From Desmonostoc vinosum HA7617-LM4 (GTDB lineage Bacteria; Cyanobacteriota; Cyanobacteriia; Cyanobacteriales; Nostocaceae), in assembly GCA_019359515.1 (NCBI GenBank), contig JAHHHC010000001.1:310001-374000 (forward strand): a stretch of DNA of 64,000 nt. Reading direction: 5' to 3'. The notes beneath the pieces were generated by a model. That model made no database searches. It saw only the letters and a list, made by a program, of their open reading frames with translations, and had not been told where the DNA came from. How positions within the stretch are numbered: the stretch's first letter is position 1; the number at the start of each line of letters is the position of its first letter. The position numbers and the translations under genes were made by a program. This document shows positions 43,927 to 54,434 of this stretch, piece after piece.

Positions 43927-45870
43927 ATGACCATGCACAATTCCATAGAATTCCAAGACGCTTTTGATGTGATTGTCGTCGGTGCAGGTCACTCTGGTTG
44001 TGAAGCTGCCCTCGCTACGGCCCGCCTTGGCTGTCGTACCTTACTGTTGACACTCAACTTAGACAAAATTGCTTGGCAACCCTGTAACCCCGCCGTGGGT
44101 GGCCCTGCCAAATCTCAGTTGACTAATGAGGTAGATGCACTCGGCGGCGAAATTGGCAAGATGGCAGACCGTACCTACCTACAAAAGCGTATCCTCAACT
44201 CTTCACGAGGGCCCGCTGTTTGGGCATTGCGTGCCCAAACAGACAAACGTGAGTATGCAGCGGTGATGAAGGGGATTGTGGAAAATCAAGAAAACTTGAC
44301 AATCCGCGAGGGTATGGCAACAGATTTAGTTCTGGGCGCTAACGATGAAGTGATTGGTATTGAGACTTACTTTGGTGTGGCGTTCGAGTGCAAAGCCGTG
44401 ATTTTGACGACTGGCACATTTCTAGGAGGACGGATTTGGGTTGGTAATAAATCTATGCCAGCCGGACGTGCTGGAGAATTTGCTGCCGAAGGATTGACAC
44501 AAACCCTAAATCGTTTGGGCTTTGAAACCGGACGCCTTAAAACTGGTACACCAGCACGGGTAGACAAGCGATCGGTAGACTATAGTAAAATGGCAATTCA
44601 ACCAGGGGATGAGGAAATACACTGGTTTAGCTTTGACCCGGATGTGTGGGTAGAACGGGAACAGATGCCTTGTTACATCACCCGCACAACTGCCGAAACC
44701 CATCGCCTCATTCAGGAAAATTTGCATCTGTCGCCGGTTTATGGTGGTTGGGTGGAAGCCAAGGGGCCGCGTTATTGTCCCAGCATTGAAGATAAGATTG
44801 TGCGCTTTGCTGATAAAGAAAGCCACCAAATTTTTATCGAACCGGAAGGTAGAGATATACCGGAACTTTACATCCAAGGGTTTTCTACAGGGTTACCAGA
44901 AAATCTGCAACTGCAAATGTTGCGGAGTCTCCCCGGTTTGGAAAAATGTGTAATGCTACGTCCAGCTTACGCTGTGGAGTATGATTATTTACCCGCGACT
45001 CAGTGTTATCCCACGCTGATGACTAAGAAGATTGCTGGGTTGTTTTGTGCTGGGCAGGTTAACGGCACAACGGGGTATGAAGAAGCCGCAGCTCAAGGTA
45101 TTGTCGCCGGAATTAACGCGGCGCGGTTTGTGCGTGGTCAAGAGATGATTGTGTTTGCACGTGAGCAAAGTTACATCGGTACTTTGGTTGATGACCTCTG
45201 TACAAAGGACTTACGGGAACCTTACCGGATGTTGACTAGTAGATCTGAGTATCGTTTGCTACTGCGGTCTGACAATGCTGACCAACGGCTGACACCGTTA
45301 GGACGGGAAGTTGGGTTAATAGACGATCGCCGCTGGAATTTATTTACCCAAAAACAAACCCAAATCGCCACTGAAAAAGAGCGGTTGCACACTACACGAG
45401 TTAAAGAGCATGATACCATAGGTAGAGCGATCGCTAACGATACCCAACAAGCAATCAAAGGTTCAATTACCTTGGCTGATTTGCTGCGACGTCCAGGATT
45501 TCATTATGTTGACCTTGATAAATATCAACTCGGAAATCCCGACCTGAGCAAAGCTGAGAAAGCAGGTGCAGAAATTGACATTAAATATTCTGGCTATCTC
45601 GCTAGGCAACAAAATCAAATTGAGCAAATTGCTCGTCAATCACATCGTCATTTACCCGCAGATTTAGATTACACAAAAATTGATACTCTTTCCAAAGAAG
45701 CAAGGGAAAAGTTAACCCAAGTAAAACCACTGACTATTGGCCAAGCAGCGCGTATTGGTGGTGTAAATCCTGCGGATATGAATGCCTTATTATTATATTT
45801 AGAATTACGTAAAACCAAGAACCAGTCCGAGTTTTCAGCGTTAACTTCAACACAACTTCATAAAGGCTGA
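43927..45870 (+). CDS. mnmG: tRNA uridine-5-carboxymethylaminomethyl synthesis enzyme MnmG
   Basis: 647 residues. FAD enzyme that with MnmE modifies U34 of tRNAs. FAD site [14 protein letters not shown] (about 17-30), conserved [31 protein letters not shown] and LRTGTPAR-type segment ([11 protein letters not shown]) with C-terminal [18 protein letters not shown]. Two ATGs (43927, 43933) are possible. mnmE is not in the window. Confidence 0.97.
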   Translation: MTMHNSIEFQDAFDVIVVGAGHSGCEAALATARLGCRTLLLTLNLDKIAWQPCNPAVGGPAKSQLTNEVDALGGEIGKMADRTYLQKRILNSSRGPAVWALRAQTDKREYAAVMKGIVENQENLTIREGMATDLVLGANDEVIGIETYFGVAFECKAVILTTGTFLGGRIWVGNKSMPAGRAGEFAAEGLTQTLNRLGFETGRLKTGTPARVDKRSVDYSKMAIQPGDEEIHWFSFDPDVWVEREQMPCYITRTTAETHRLIQENLHLSPVYGGWVEAKGPRYCPSIEDKIVRFADKESHQIFIEPEGRDIPELYIQGFSTGLPENLQLQMLRSLPGLEKCVMLRPAYAVEYDYLPATQCYPTLMTKKIAGLFCAGQVNGTTGYEEAAAQGIVAGINAARFVRGQEMIVFAREQSYIGTLVDDLCTKDLREPYRMLTSRSEYRLLLRSDNADQRLTPLGREVGLIDDRRWNLFTQKQTQIATEKERLHTTRVKEHDTIGRAIANDTQQAIKGSITLADLLRRPGFHYVDLDKYQLGNPDLSKAEKAGAEIDIKYSGYLARQQNQIEQIARQSHRHLPADLDYTKIDTLSKEAREKLTQVKPLTIGQAARIGGVNPADMNALLLYLELRKTKNQSEFSALTSTQLHKG

Positions 45871-46083
45871 GTATAGTAGTAAGGAGGGGATTGGTATGAT
45901 AGATGACACGACTTTTAGTATTGTTATCTTCAAGTAATCTTCAAATTAAAGTTGAGTTTAATACCATCGCCCAATCAACTTGTCTTAATTAAGATGAGGG
46001 GTTGGATGTTTGATTAATAATCTTAATTTCCAGGCAGTGTGGGCGAAATTTATTCGTCCTAGCAGCTACAACCTATAACGCCT

Positions 46084-47394
46084 ATGTTACAAGCAGCAAG
46101 TACCAGCCTTATTGTTTTAGAACCAGCAGATGACTTAATCGCGAACGAATCTTGGTCGATTGATGTCTACGCTGATGGTTTGATGGATGAACTCTTTGCC
46201 GACATTGACCACATTTTGGATGGTAGCAGGAATCTAGCTTCCCAGACTGTGAGACAGAGCAATAGGTTGAAATCGGGTCACTCACCCACCTCACTGCCTC
46301 CAGAATACATACCTCTGCAAACAGTTACAGTGCCGCAAATTGTTTTACCAAAGACACAGCGGACTGTCAAGCCAGTGTCTGGGATGAGAAACAGACAATT
46401 AGGTACAGTTGTGACTGGCAATCCAAAGCAGCAAAGAACCAGACGTATTTTAGGCAAACTGCTAATTGTGGGAACAACATTAGGAGTGGCGATCGCAGGT
46501 ATTATTGGCTTAGTACAGTCTGGAGTCATCCATCTTTTAAATACCAAATTGACCCACTCAGCTTTGCAAGTAACGCAATCACAAGTATCTACAAGAGCAG
46601 AAGTTAACGCAGAGTTGGTTGACTACATGCTAGGGTCACTGGCTGCTATAGATAAGCAAGAAGGGCAAAACAATCGCAGCTATATCGCCAAATCTGGGTT
46701 TTCCCGTGAAACAACCACCACTCAAACACCCCCAGCCAGCAATCAATTTACTGGAAATTTACCACCATTACCACCTCTAGCGGCAAATTATACCTCCCCA
46801 GCCGCCAAAAATTCTGCTAGCGTTGTTGAGCGGATTTATATTCCCGTTTATCAAGCGCCATCACCAATGCGTTATGCGCTACCATCTATTCCTGGTAATT
46901 CTACGCCATTACCGCCGGTTGCGACTGCGGTGCCGGGAACTCAGCCAGATATTGTCAAAACAACTTTGAATACAGTGCGTAAAGCAGCTAAACCTGTAAC
47001 TGTAAACATGTTGGCTGCGGCAGTGCGAAGCGAACTCAAACCAGTGGATGTGCGAACTGCGCCAATAGCCGTCAAGCAAACACCCAATCCTCTACCTGCG
47101 CTGCCAGTATTACCATTACGCCCAACAACGCCAGAAGCACCAACCGCTACTCAGCAGCAGGTATATCTACCAAACACTGTTGCAGATACTGCTCCTAGCC
47201 ATACCCTAGAAGGATTATTAGAGTTAGGTAACAAATCTGCCGCCTTGTTTAAAATCGATGGCGTATCTCGCCGCGTTGATGTTGGTGAAAGCATTGGTTC
47301 TAGTGGTTGGACTCTAGTAGAAGTGAGTCGCGGTGAAGCTATTGTCCGCCGAAATGGGGAAGTGCGATCGATTTACGCCGGACAAAAATTGTAA
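46084..47394 (+). CDS. Pro-rich single-pass membrane protein with PilP/GspC-like end
   Basis: 436 residues. Cytoplasmic N-terminus (1-125), one transmembrane helix (about 138-160, IVGTTLGVAIAGIIGLVQSG), long Pro/Ala/Thr-rich linker, and a C-terminal domain LEGLLELGNKSAALFKIDGV...RRVDVGESIGSSGWTLVEV that resembles the beta domain of PilP/GspC secretion proteins. Conserved among filamentous cyanobacteria without a name known to me. Lies between mnmG and ileS. Confidence 0.7.
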   Translation: MLQAASTSLIVLEPADDLIANESWSIDVYADGLMDELFADIDHILDGSRNLASQTVRQSNRLKSGHSPTSLPPEYIPLQTVTVPQIVLPKTQRTVKPVSGMRNRQLGTVVTGNPKQQRTRRILGKLLIVGTTLGVAIAGIIGLVQSGVIHLLNTKLTHSALQVTQSQVSTRAEVNAELVDYMLGSLAAIDKQEGQNNRSYIAKSGFSRETTTTQTPPASNQFTGNLPPLPPLAANYTSPAAKNSASVVERIYIPVYQAPSPMRYALPSIPGNSTPLPPVATAVPGTQPDIVKTTLNTVRKAAKPVTVNMLAAAVRSELKPVDVRTAPIAVKQTPNPLPALPVLPLRPTTPEAPTATQQQVYLPNTVADTAPSHTLEGLLELGNKSAALFKIDGVSRRVDVGESIGSSGWTLVEVSRGEAIVRRNGEVRSIYAGQKL

Positions 47395-47545
47395 TTTTCA
47401 CAAATTTTCTATCCTAGAAATTTTCCAAAGGACAACAAATAGAAAAAACTGTTCTCTGTTAAGCGTTCCCTATTCCCTTGTTCTTGGTCATCATGCCATC
47501 TTCTATAATTGATAAACCTGCACACATAATCTTAGGCATGAGACT

Positions 47546-50425
47546 GTGACCGAATCAGGAAGCTACAAAGATACTGTAAACTTACCCAAGACTAACTTTG
47601 ATATGCGGGCCAACGCCCTCAAGCGTGAACCCGAAATCCAAAAATTCTGGGAAGAAAATAAAATTTATGATCGCCTTTCCCAAGAAAACCCTGGCGAATT
47701 ATTTATACTCCACGATGGGCCACCCTATGCGAATGGTTCACTGCATAGCGGCCATGCTTTAGGTCAAATTCTTAAAGATATTGTTAATCGCTACCAACTG
47801 GTAAGAGGGCGTAAGGTTCGCTATGTACCTGGCTGGGACTGTCACGGTTTGCCTATTGAGTTGAAAGTTTTGCAGAATATGAAGCCAGCAGAACGGCAAA
47901 ACTTGACACCGTTACAACTGCGACGCAAAGCTAGAGAATTTGCTTTAGAGGCAGTAGATGACCAAAGCAAAAGCTGTAAGCGCTTCGGGATGTGGGGTGA
48001 TTTTAAACACCCTTATATGACTTTGCAGCCAGAATATGAAGCGGCGCAAATTGGTGTATTTGGTCAGATGTTTTTAAAAGGTTACATCTATCGCGGTTTG
48101 AAGCCGGTTCACTGGAGTCCTAGTTCTAAAACTGCTTTGGCGGAAGCTGAGTTGGAATATCCTGAAGGTCACACTTCTCGTAGTATTTATGCTGCTTTCC
48201 CAATTATGAGTCTTGGGGAAGCTGTTAAGGCTGTGTTGGGAGAATATCCAGATTTGGGTGTGGCTATTTGGACTACCACCCCTTGGACGATTCCAGGGAA
48301 TTTGGCTGTGGCGGTGAATCCTGACTTGAATTATGCAGTGGTGGAAATCTCACGCAGAGGCGCAGAGACGCAGAGAGGATTTAAGTATCTGATTGTTGCT
48401 GCTGAGTTGGCGGAGAGTTTATCTTCGACTTTGGGAGTTGAGTTGATTGTGAAAGCTACGTTTAAGGGGAGGGATTTAGAACACAGTATTTACCGTCATC
48501 CTCTGTTTGACCGTGAAAGTCCGGTTGTTGTGGGTGGCGATTATATTACTACTGAGTCAGGTACGGGGTTGGTACATACTGCTCCAGGTCATGGTCAAGA
48601 AGATTATGTTGTTGGTCAGCGTTATGGTTTGCCTATCTTGGCACCGGTGGATGATAATGGTAACTTTACCCAAGAGGCGGGAGAATTTGCCGGGTTGAAT
48701 GTGTTGGGTGATGGGAATCAGGCGGTAATTGATGCTTTGATGGCGGCGGGTTCGCTGTTGAAGGAGGAACTTTATCAACACAAGTATCCTTATGATTGGC
48801 GGACGAAAAAGCCGACGATTTTCCGGGCGACTGAACAATGGTTTGCGTCGGTTGAGGGATTTCGGGAAGAAGCTCTAAAGGCGATCGCTACGGTAAGATG
48901 GATTCCATCCCAAGGTGAAAATCGCATCACGCCCATGGTGGCGGAACGTTCTGACTGGTGTATTTCTCGTCAGCGGTCTTGGGGTGTACCAATTCCCGTT
49001 TTCTATGATGAGGAAACGGGGGAACCACTGCTGAATGAGGAAACTATCAACTACGTTCAAGCAATTTTCGCCCAAAAAGGTTCTGATGCTTGGTGGGAAA
49101 TGTCGGTGGAAGAGTTATTACCTGAATCTTATCGCCACAATGGTCGGTCTTACCGCAAAGGTATGGATACGATGGATGTCTGGTTTGATTCTGGTTCGTC
49201 TTGGGCAGCAGTTACACAGCAACGTCCAGATTTATGTTACCCCGCTGATATGTATTTGGAAGGTTCAGACCAACATCGCGGTTGGTTTCAGTCAAGTTTG
49301 CTGACTAGTGTGGCGGTAAATGACGTTGCACCTTACAAAACTGTTTTAACTCACGGCTTTGTCCTGGATGAACAGGGGCGTAAGATGAGTAAGTCAGAAG
49401 GAAATGTAGTTAATCCACACACAATTATTGAAGGCGGAAAAAATCAAAAAGCAGAACCAGCTTATGGTGCGGATGTCTTGCGGTTGTGGGTATCGTCGGT
49501 AGATTACTCTGCTGATGTGCGTATCGGTAAAAATATCATCAAGCAACTCAATGATGTGAGAGGCAAGATTCGCAATACGGCAAGGTTTTTGTTGGGTAGC
49601 TTGCATGATTTCGACCCCGAAAAGGATGCTGTACCCTTCGAGGAGTTGCCAGAACTCGACCGCTACATGCTACACCGCATGATGGAAGTGTTTCAGGATG
49701 TAACAGAAGCCTTTGATAGTTTCCAATTCTTCCGCTTTTTCCAAACAGTACAGAATTTCTGCGTGGTGGATTTATCCAATTTTTATTTGGATGTTGCCAA
49801 AGATAGACTGTATATCAGCGCCCCTAATGCTTTGAGGCGTCGCAGTTGTCAAACAGTACTGCAATTAGCTTTAGAGAATTTAGCACGGGCGATCGCCCCT
49901 GTATTATGCCACATGGCCGAAGATATCTGGCAATATCTCCCCTACAAAACACCCTACAAATCGGTATTTGAAGCCGGTTGGGTACAACTTGAGGAGAAAT
50001 GGTATAATCCCGAACTAGCAGATTTTTGGCAACAAGTTCGGCAAATCCGCACTGAAGTTAACAAGGTATTAGAGCAAGCCAGGATAGATAAAGTGATTGG
50101 CTCTTCCCTAGAGGCGAAAGTCTTGCTTTACATCAAGAATGAACAGTTACGTTCTTCAGTAAAAGCACTGAATCCAGAGCAAGGTAATGGTATCGATGAG
50201 CTTCGTTATTTATTCCTCACCTCCCAAGTAGAAATGTTAGATTCACCAGACAAACTGCCAGATGTAAAATACAACTTACAGTCAGATACCTGGGGTATTG
50301 GAGTAGTAGACGCAGACGGGCAAAAATGCGATCGCTGCTGGAATTACTCAGTTCATGTAGGAGAATCAGCAGCACATCCCCTAATTTGTGAAAGGTGCGT
50401 TGCAGCCTTAGCTGGGGATTTTTAG
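47546..50425 (+). CDS. ileS: Isoleucine-tRNA ligase
   Basis: 959 residues. Class I synthetase: HIGH-type motif ANGSLHSGHAL (about 61-71), CP1 editing domain, WDCHGLPIE, KMSKS in GRKMSKSEGN (about 612-621), anticodon domain, and C-terminal zinc finger CDRCWNY...CERC. Start is GTG 47546 (TESGSYKDTVNLPKTNFD). In the editing domain an SRRGAETQRG stretch (about 270-279) is encoded by a dispersed repeat inserted in frame. Confidence 0.97.
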   Translation: MTESGSYKDTVNLPKTNFDMRANALKREPEIQKFWEENKIYDRLSQENPGELFILHDGPPYANGSLHSGHALGQILKDIVNRYQLVRGRKVRYVPGWDCHGLPIELKVLQNMKPAERQNLTPLQLRRKAREFALEAVDDQSKSCKRFGMWGDFKHPYMTLQPEYEAAQIGVFGQMFLKGYIYRGLKPVHWSPSSKTALAEAELEYPEGHTSRSIYAAFPIMSLGEAVKAVLGEYPDLGVAIWTTTPWTIPGNLAVAVNPDLNYAVVEISRRGAETQRGFKYLIVAAELAESLSSTLGVELIVKATFKGRDLEHSIYRHPLFDRESPVVVGGDYITTESGTGLVHTAPGHGQEDYVVGQRYGLPILAPVDDNGNFTQEAGEFAGLNVLGDGNQAVIDALMAAGSLLKEELYQHKYPYDWRTKKPTIFRATEQWFASVEGFREEALKAIATVRWIPSQGENRITPMVAERSDWCISRQRSWGVPIPVFYDEETGEPLLNEETINYVQAIFAQKGSDAWWEMSVEELLPESYRHNGRSYRKGMDTMDVWFDSGSSWAAVTQQRPDLCYPADMYLEGSDQHRGWFQSSLLTSVAVNDVAPYKTVLTHGFVLDEQGRKMSKSEGNVVNPHTIIEGGKNQKAEPAYGADVLRLWVSSVDYSADVRIGKNIIKQLNDVRGKIRNTARFLLGSLHDFDPEKDAVPFEELPELDRYMLHRMMEVFQDVTEAFDSFQFFRFFQTVQNFCVVDLSNFYLDVAKDRLYISAPNALRRRSCQTVLQLALENLARAIAPVLCHMAEDIWQYLPYKTPYKSVFEAGWVQLEEKWYNPELADFWQQVRQIRTEVNKVLEQARIDKVIGSSLEAKVLLYIKNEQLRSSVKALNPEQGNGIDELRYLFLTSQVEMLDSPDKLPDVKYNLQSDTWGIGVVDADGQKCDRCWNYSVHVGESAAHPLICERCVAALAGDF
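48353..48378 (+). repeat. CGCAGAG-type dispersed repeat inside ileS
   Basis: CGCAGAGGCGCAGAGACGCAG plus AGAGG within the ileS frame. The same sequence type is usually intergenic in Nostocales (a relative lies at about 54675-54750). It adds about ten residues without breaking the frame. Confidence 0.75.
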
Positions 50426-50494
50426 GGACTAAGTTCTGATTAGACCTCTTGCAAAAGTCGGGTACTCGCCAGAAAATAAATTTTCTGGCTGATA

Positions 50495-50582
50495 ACTTAA
50501 GTCGGTTTCAACCGACTAATAACAGTATTTTTAGTCCGTTTCAACGGACTTTTGCTATTAGGCAGAGACTTGAGTCTCTGAC
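50495..50582. repeat. Three consecutive hairpins after ileS
   Basis: AAGTCGGTTTCAACCGACT (about 50499-50517), AGTCCGTTTCAACGGACT (about 50533-50550) and CAGAGACTTGAGTCTCTG (about 50563-50580) are perfect or near-perfect short hairpins in a row. Dispersed cyanobacterial repeat; could terminate ileS and the convergent gene. No gene in 50426-50705. Confidence 0.6.
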
Positions 50583-50705
50583 GGTTCAAGTATTTTTGCA
50601 AGAAGTCTATTATTACTCTCAAGCAGGCGATCGCTACGTTAAAATATGTGGCGATCGTTCTTGCAGGATTATTAGTGTTTGACAAAAGAATTCTGGCTTA
50701 ACTGA

Positions 50706-52844
50706 CTACTGTTGCAACCTTCTAATTCTGTTGAGTGCATTTTGGTAATCATCTGTTTTTCCTTGTTGTTGATAGAGTTCGGCAGCTTTGGTGAAATCAG
50801 CGATTGCCCCTTGTTTATCTCCCAACTCATTGCGGACAACTCCCCGGTTGTTGTAGGCATTAGCATGGTTGGGATTAATCTTGAGGGCTTGGTTGTAATC
50901 AGTGATTGCCCCTTGTTTATCTCCCAAGTCATCGCGGACATTTCCCCGGTTGTTGTAGGCTTTGGCATCGTTGGGATTAATCTTGAGGGCTTGGTTGTAA
51001 TCGGCTAGTGCCCCTTGTTTATCTCCCAAGTCATCGCGGACATTTCCCCGGTTGTAGTAGGCTTGGGCATAGTTGGGATTAATCTTGAGGGCTTGGTTGT
51101 AATCAGTGATTGCCCCTTGTTTATCTCCCAAACTAGAGCGGACGACTCCCCGGTTGTAGTAGGCTTGGGCATCGTTGGGATTAATCTTGAGGGCTTGGTT
51201 GTAATCGGCTAGTGCCCCTTGTTTATCTCCCAAGTCATCGCGGACATTTCCCCGGTTGTTGTAGGCATTAGCATCGTTGGGATTAATCTTGAGGGCTTGG
51301 TTGTAATCGGCTAGTGCCCCTCTGAAATCTCCCAACTCATTGCGGACAATTCCCCGGTTGTAGTAGGCTTGGGCTAAGTTGGGATTAATCTTGAGGGCTT
51401 GGTTGAAATCAGTGATTGCCCCTTGTTTATCTCCCAAGTCATCGCGGACAACTCCCCGGTTGTAGTAGGCTTGGGCATAGTTGGGATTAATCTTGAGGGC
51501 TTGGTTGTAATCAGTGATTGCCCCTTGTTTATCTCCCAAACTAGAGCGGACATTTCCCCGGTTGTAGTAGGCTTGGGCTAAGTTGGGATTAATCTTGAGG
51601 GCTTGGTTGAAATCAGTGATTGCCCCTTGTTTATCTCCCAAACTAGAGCGGACATTTCCCCGGTTGTTGTAGGCTTGGGCATAGTTGGGATTAATCTTGA
51701 GGGCTTGGTTGAAATCAGTGATTGCCCCTTGTTTATCTCCCAAGTCATCGCGGACAATTCCCCGGTTGTAGTAGGCTTGGGCATCGTTGGGATTAATCTT
51801 GAGGGCTTGGTTGTAATCAGTGATTGCCCCTTGTTTATCTCCCAAGTCATCGCGGACATTTCCCCGGTTGATGTAGGCATTAGCATAGTTGGGATTAATC
51901 TTGAGGGCTTGGTTGTAATCAGTGATTGCCCCTTGTTTATCTCCCAACTCATTGCGGACAACTCCCCGGTTGTAGTAGGCTTTGGCATAGTTGGGATTAA
52001 TCTTGAGGGCTTGGTTAAGATCGGCTAGTGCCCCTCTGAAATCTCTCTTTTCATACTTATCCCCAGCTTGAAGATAGAAATCATCTGCTTTCGGTGCTGT
52101 AGCGATTGGTGTACTGGGAGGAGTAACACCTGTATTCACCCCAGCTTTCGCCGATAGTTTCAAAAACGTATTAATGGGAATCCCCAAATTAAAACCTGAT
52201 TTGGTCAGTATTGTGACATCCTTATCAGAGATAGCAATGTTTCCGGTAGTGTCTGCCCTCCCATGAATTCCGATTAGTTCACCTTTTTCATTCAACACCG
52301 GGCCGCCACTCATTCCCGCTAGCGTATCATTGGTGTAAACTAAAGCATAGCCATCACGCAAGGGTTTTGAAGCATTAGCAGTAATTTGTCCAGGAACAAA
52401 AATATAAATACTGTTAGAAATTGCTGCCGTTGTTTTGGGAAAACCTGCGACATAAGCGGTTGTCCCTTCTTTAGATTCATCGGAGTTACCTATCTTGGCA
52501 ACGGGATAATTTTGATTACTGGTAAACTGCACAACGGCTAAATCGACATCTGGCAGCTTCTTGACGGTGCTATGGTTGAGTGCATAACGTTGCCCATCTG
52601 GAGTGATAATTGCATATTTGGCTTGGTTTTCAATCACATGCCTAGCTGTGAGAACAGTATAAGTATTGCCTTCCTTTTTAATAATTACCCCAGAACCAGG
52701 AGCATCTTGATAGTCAATTTGCACCGTAATTGCTTTGGCAAGTTCAGACACTTCTGCTGAGGATAACGCTACAGTAGCTTGTGGTTGGATAAAAGCAACT
52801 GTTACTCCCAAAAGTACTGGTGCAAGTGCATAATGAAATTTCAT
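50706..52844 (-). CDS. Secreted trypsin-like protease with 13 near-identical TPRs
   Basis: 712 residues. Paralogue of the 37505-39034 gene: signal peptide to about residue 28, protease domain with His (VLTARHVIE), Asp (DVDLAVVQF) and Ser (LAGMSGGPVL). From KADDFYLQAGDKYEKRDFRG come 13 TPRs of 34 residues, consensus AQAYYNRGNVRDDLGDKQGA-ITDYNQALKINPN. The 102-bp DNA units are almost identical, so copy number is probably unstable. ATG 52844. Confidence 0.9.
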   Translation of the reverse strand: MKFHYALAPVLLGVTVAFIQPQATVALSSAEVSELAKAITVQIDYQDAPGSGVIIKKEGNTYTVLTARHVIENQAKYAIITPDGQRYALNHSTVKKLPDVDLAVVQFTSNQNYPVAKIGNSDESKEGTTAYVAGFPKTTAAISNSIYIFVPGQITANASKPLRDGYALVYTNDTLAGMSGGPVLNEKGELIGIHGRADTTGNIAISDKDVTILTKSGFNLGIPINTFLKLSAKAGVNTGVTPPSTPIATAPKADDFYLQAGDKYEKRDFRGALADLNQALKINPNYAKAYYNRGVVRNELGDKQGAITDYNQALKINPNYANAYINRGNVRDDLGDKQGAITDYNQALKINPNDAQAYYNRGIVRDDLGDKQGAITDFNQALKINPNYAQAYNNRGNVRSSLGDKQGAITDFNQALKINPNLAQAYYNRGNVRSSLGDKQGAITDYNQALKINPNYAQAYYNRGVVRDDLGDKQGAITDFNQALKINPNLAQAYYNRGIVRNELGDFRGALADYNQALKINPNDANAYNNRGNVRDDLGDKQGALADYNQALKINPNDAQAYYNRGVVRSSLGDKQGAITDYNQALKINPNYAQAYYNRGNVRDDLGDKQGALADYNQALKINPNDAKAYNNRGNVRDDLGDKQGAITDYNQALKINPNHANAYNNRGVVRNELGDKQGAIADFTKAAELYQQQGKTDDYQNALNRIRRLQQ

Positions 52845-52996
52845 AATTGGATTTTTTATCAGCTTTTGTTTTATTGTGCAAAAAATTGATTATACTGTCT
52901 ATTCTGTTGATAATTAGCTAAAAACCTCATGAAATTTCAATAAACATAGGGAGTGGGGAGTGGGGAGTGGGGAGTGGGGAGTGGGGAGTGGATCAA

Positions 52997-53437
52997 AGAC
53001 TCATTAACGAAGCTAAAAGACTCGCTCACCAGTATCAAAGACTCGCTCACGAGTATCAAAGACTCATTAACGAAGCTAAAAGACTCGCTCACCAGTATCA
53101 AAGACTCGCTCACGAGTATCAAAGACTCATTAACGAAGCTAAAAGACTCGCTCACGAGTATCAAAGACTCATTAACGAAGCTAAAAGACTCGCTCACCAG
53201 TATCAAAGACTCATTAACGAAGCTAAAAGACTCGCTCACCAGTATCAAAGACTCGCTCACCAGTATCAAAGACTCATTAACGAAGCTAAAAGACTCGCTC
53301 ACGAGTATCAAAGACTCATTAACGAAGCTAAAAGACTCGCTCACCAGTATCAAAGACTCGTTCACGAGTATCAAAGACTCATTTACGAAGCTAAAAGGCT
53401 CGCTCACGAGTATCAAAGATTCATTTACGAAGTTTTC
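52997..53437. repeat. Tandem array, 21 units of 21 bp
   Basis: Units begin AGACTC and are of three kinds: CTCATTAACGAAGCTAAA, CTCGCTCACCAGTATCAA and CTCGCTCACGAGTATCAA, in irregular order, exact 21-bp period. In one plus frame this reads as heptads QRLAHQY/QRLINEA/KRLAHEY, i.e. a perfect coiled coil, but several frames on both strands are open because units lack stops. Flanked on the left by GGGGAGTGGGGAGTGG and on the right by CTCCCTACTCCCTA, mutually complementary in type. I do not call a gene here. 52845-52996 is otherwise empty. Confidence 0.9.
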
Positions 53438-53460
53438 AATCACATGAGGTACGGTTTAGC

Positions 53461-53536
53461 CCCTACTCCCTACTCCCTACTCCCTACTCCCTACTCCCTA
53501 CTCCCTACTCCCTACTCCCTACTCCCTACTCCCTAC
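53461..53536. repeat. Heptanucleotide microsatellite CCCTACT
   Basis: About eleven uninterrupted copies of the 7-bp unit CCCTACT. The stop codon of the ParA gene lies in its last copy. Confidence 0.9.
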
Positions 53537-54417
53537 AACTTCTGCAACAACTCCTGAGTCAACTGAAAGAACGCTTTTGAACCAGCAGACTGAGGAGCAT
53601 TTAAAACAACTGGCATAAAACTATCAACAGCTTTAGCAACATTGACATCAACTGGTATTTGGGCTTTACAAATTTTTTCTACACCAAAATCCTCAACAAC
53701 GCGGTGCATTACTTGTTTGTAATATCTGCCGTTTAACAAGTTAGAACTAGCCATGCTGAAGACAATTCCCAACATTTTTATATCTATCTTGGCTTCATGT
53801 TCATGACTATCTTTTAATTGAGCAATGCGCCTTTCCAGCAGTTGAATACCCACCACAGATAAAGGTTCTGGCTTAGCAGGAAGGATGTAGAAATCACTGG
53901 CAGCTAAAGCACTTCGAGTCAAAAGATTATAACCAGGAGCGCAATCCAAGAGGATAAAATCATAATCTTGACGTACTGGTTTTAAAATATTATTAATCAA
54001 GACTCTTTCAAAGCGATTCCAAACGGTTTCAAAGTCTTGTTCACCCAAGGCAGTTGCTTGTTGATGTAGCATTTCCGACACGACAAATTCATCATATAAG
54101 TCGATATCTCCTGGTAACAATTCTAGTCCTGGAAGGTTACAAACTTGAGATTGAACGATGTCTTGAATCGTTTGTTTTGCTTCTGGTGTCGGATTGATAA
54201 CTTCGTCTATTAAATATCTAAACGTCTTACTTTGCTTACGACGCTTAGCAAACTCCAAAGGCGACATGAGACTGAGTGTGGCACTAATTTGGCTATCTAA
54301 ATCGAGAACAAGTACCCGTTTGCCGTGATTTTTCGCTAAACAAGTAGCTAAATTGACGGTGAGAGTAGTTTTCCCAACGCCGCCTTTCATATTTGCTGTA
54401 GAAATTACATATCCCAT
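53533..54417 (-). CDS. ParA-family ATPase, orphan
   Basis: 294 residues. Deviant Walker A MKGGVGKTT (about 10-18), Walker A' VLDLDSQ, Walker B FILLDCAPG. Type Ia/Soj-like ParA that moves DNA or protein cargo over the nucleoid. No ParB-like gene or parS is seen, so partition is uncertain; McdA-like or MinD-like positioning roles are possible. ATG 54417; stop formed at the edge of the microsatellite. Confidence 0.88.
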   Translation of the reverse strand: MGYVISTANMKGGVGKTTLTVNLATCLAKNHGKRVLVLDLDSQISATLSLMSPLEFAKRRKQSKTFRYLIDEVINPTPEAKQTIQDIVQSQVCNLPGLELLPGDIDLYDEFVVSEMLHQQATALGEQDFETVWNRFERVLINNILKPVRQDYDFILLDCAPGYNLLTRSALAASDFYILPAKPEPLSVVGIQLLERRIAQLKDSHEHEAKIDIKMLGIVFSMASSNLLNGRYYKQVMHRVVEDFGVEKICKAQIPVDVNVAKAVDSFMPVVLNAPQSAGSKAFFQLTQELLQKL

Positions 54418-54434
54418 TGGTTAAGTCCTCTGAT

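Noticed and set aside
50712-52028. Plus-strand frames with ISDCPLFISQ repeats
   Set aside because: Antisense shadow of the TPR repeats of the minus-strand protease gene.
52937-53557. Long open frames on both strands in the 21-bp array
   Set aside because: Units have a length divisible by three and no stops, so all such frames stay open; starts lie in microsatellite DNA and no ribosome-binding site or flanking domain is present.
53533-54417. Plasmid partition locus
   Set aside because: No ParB gene or centromere-like site is next to the ParA gene and the surroundings are chromosomal.
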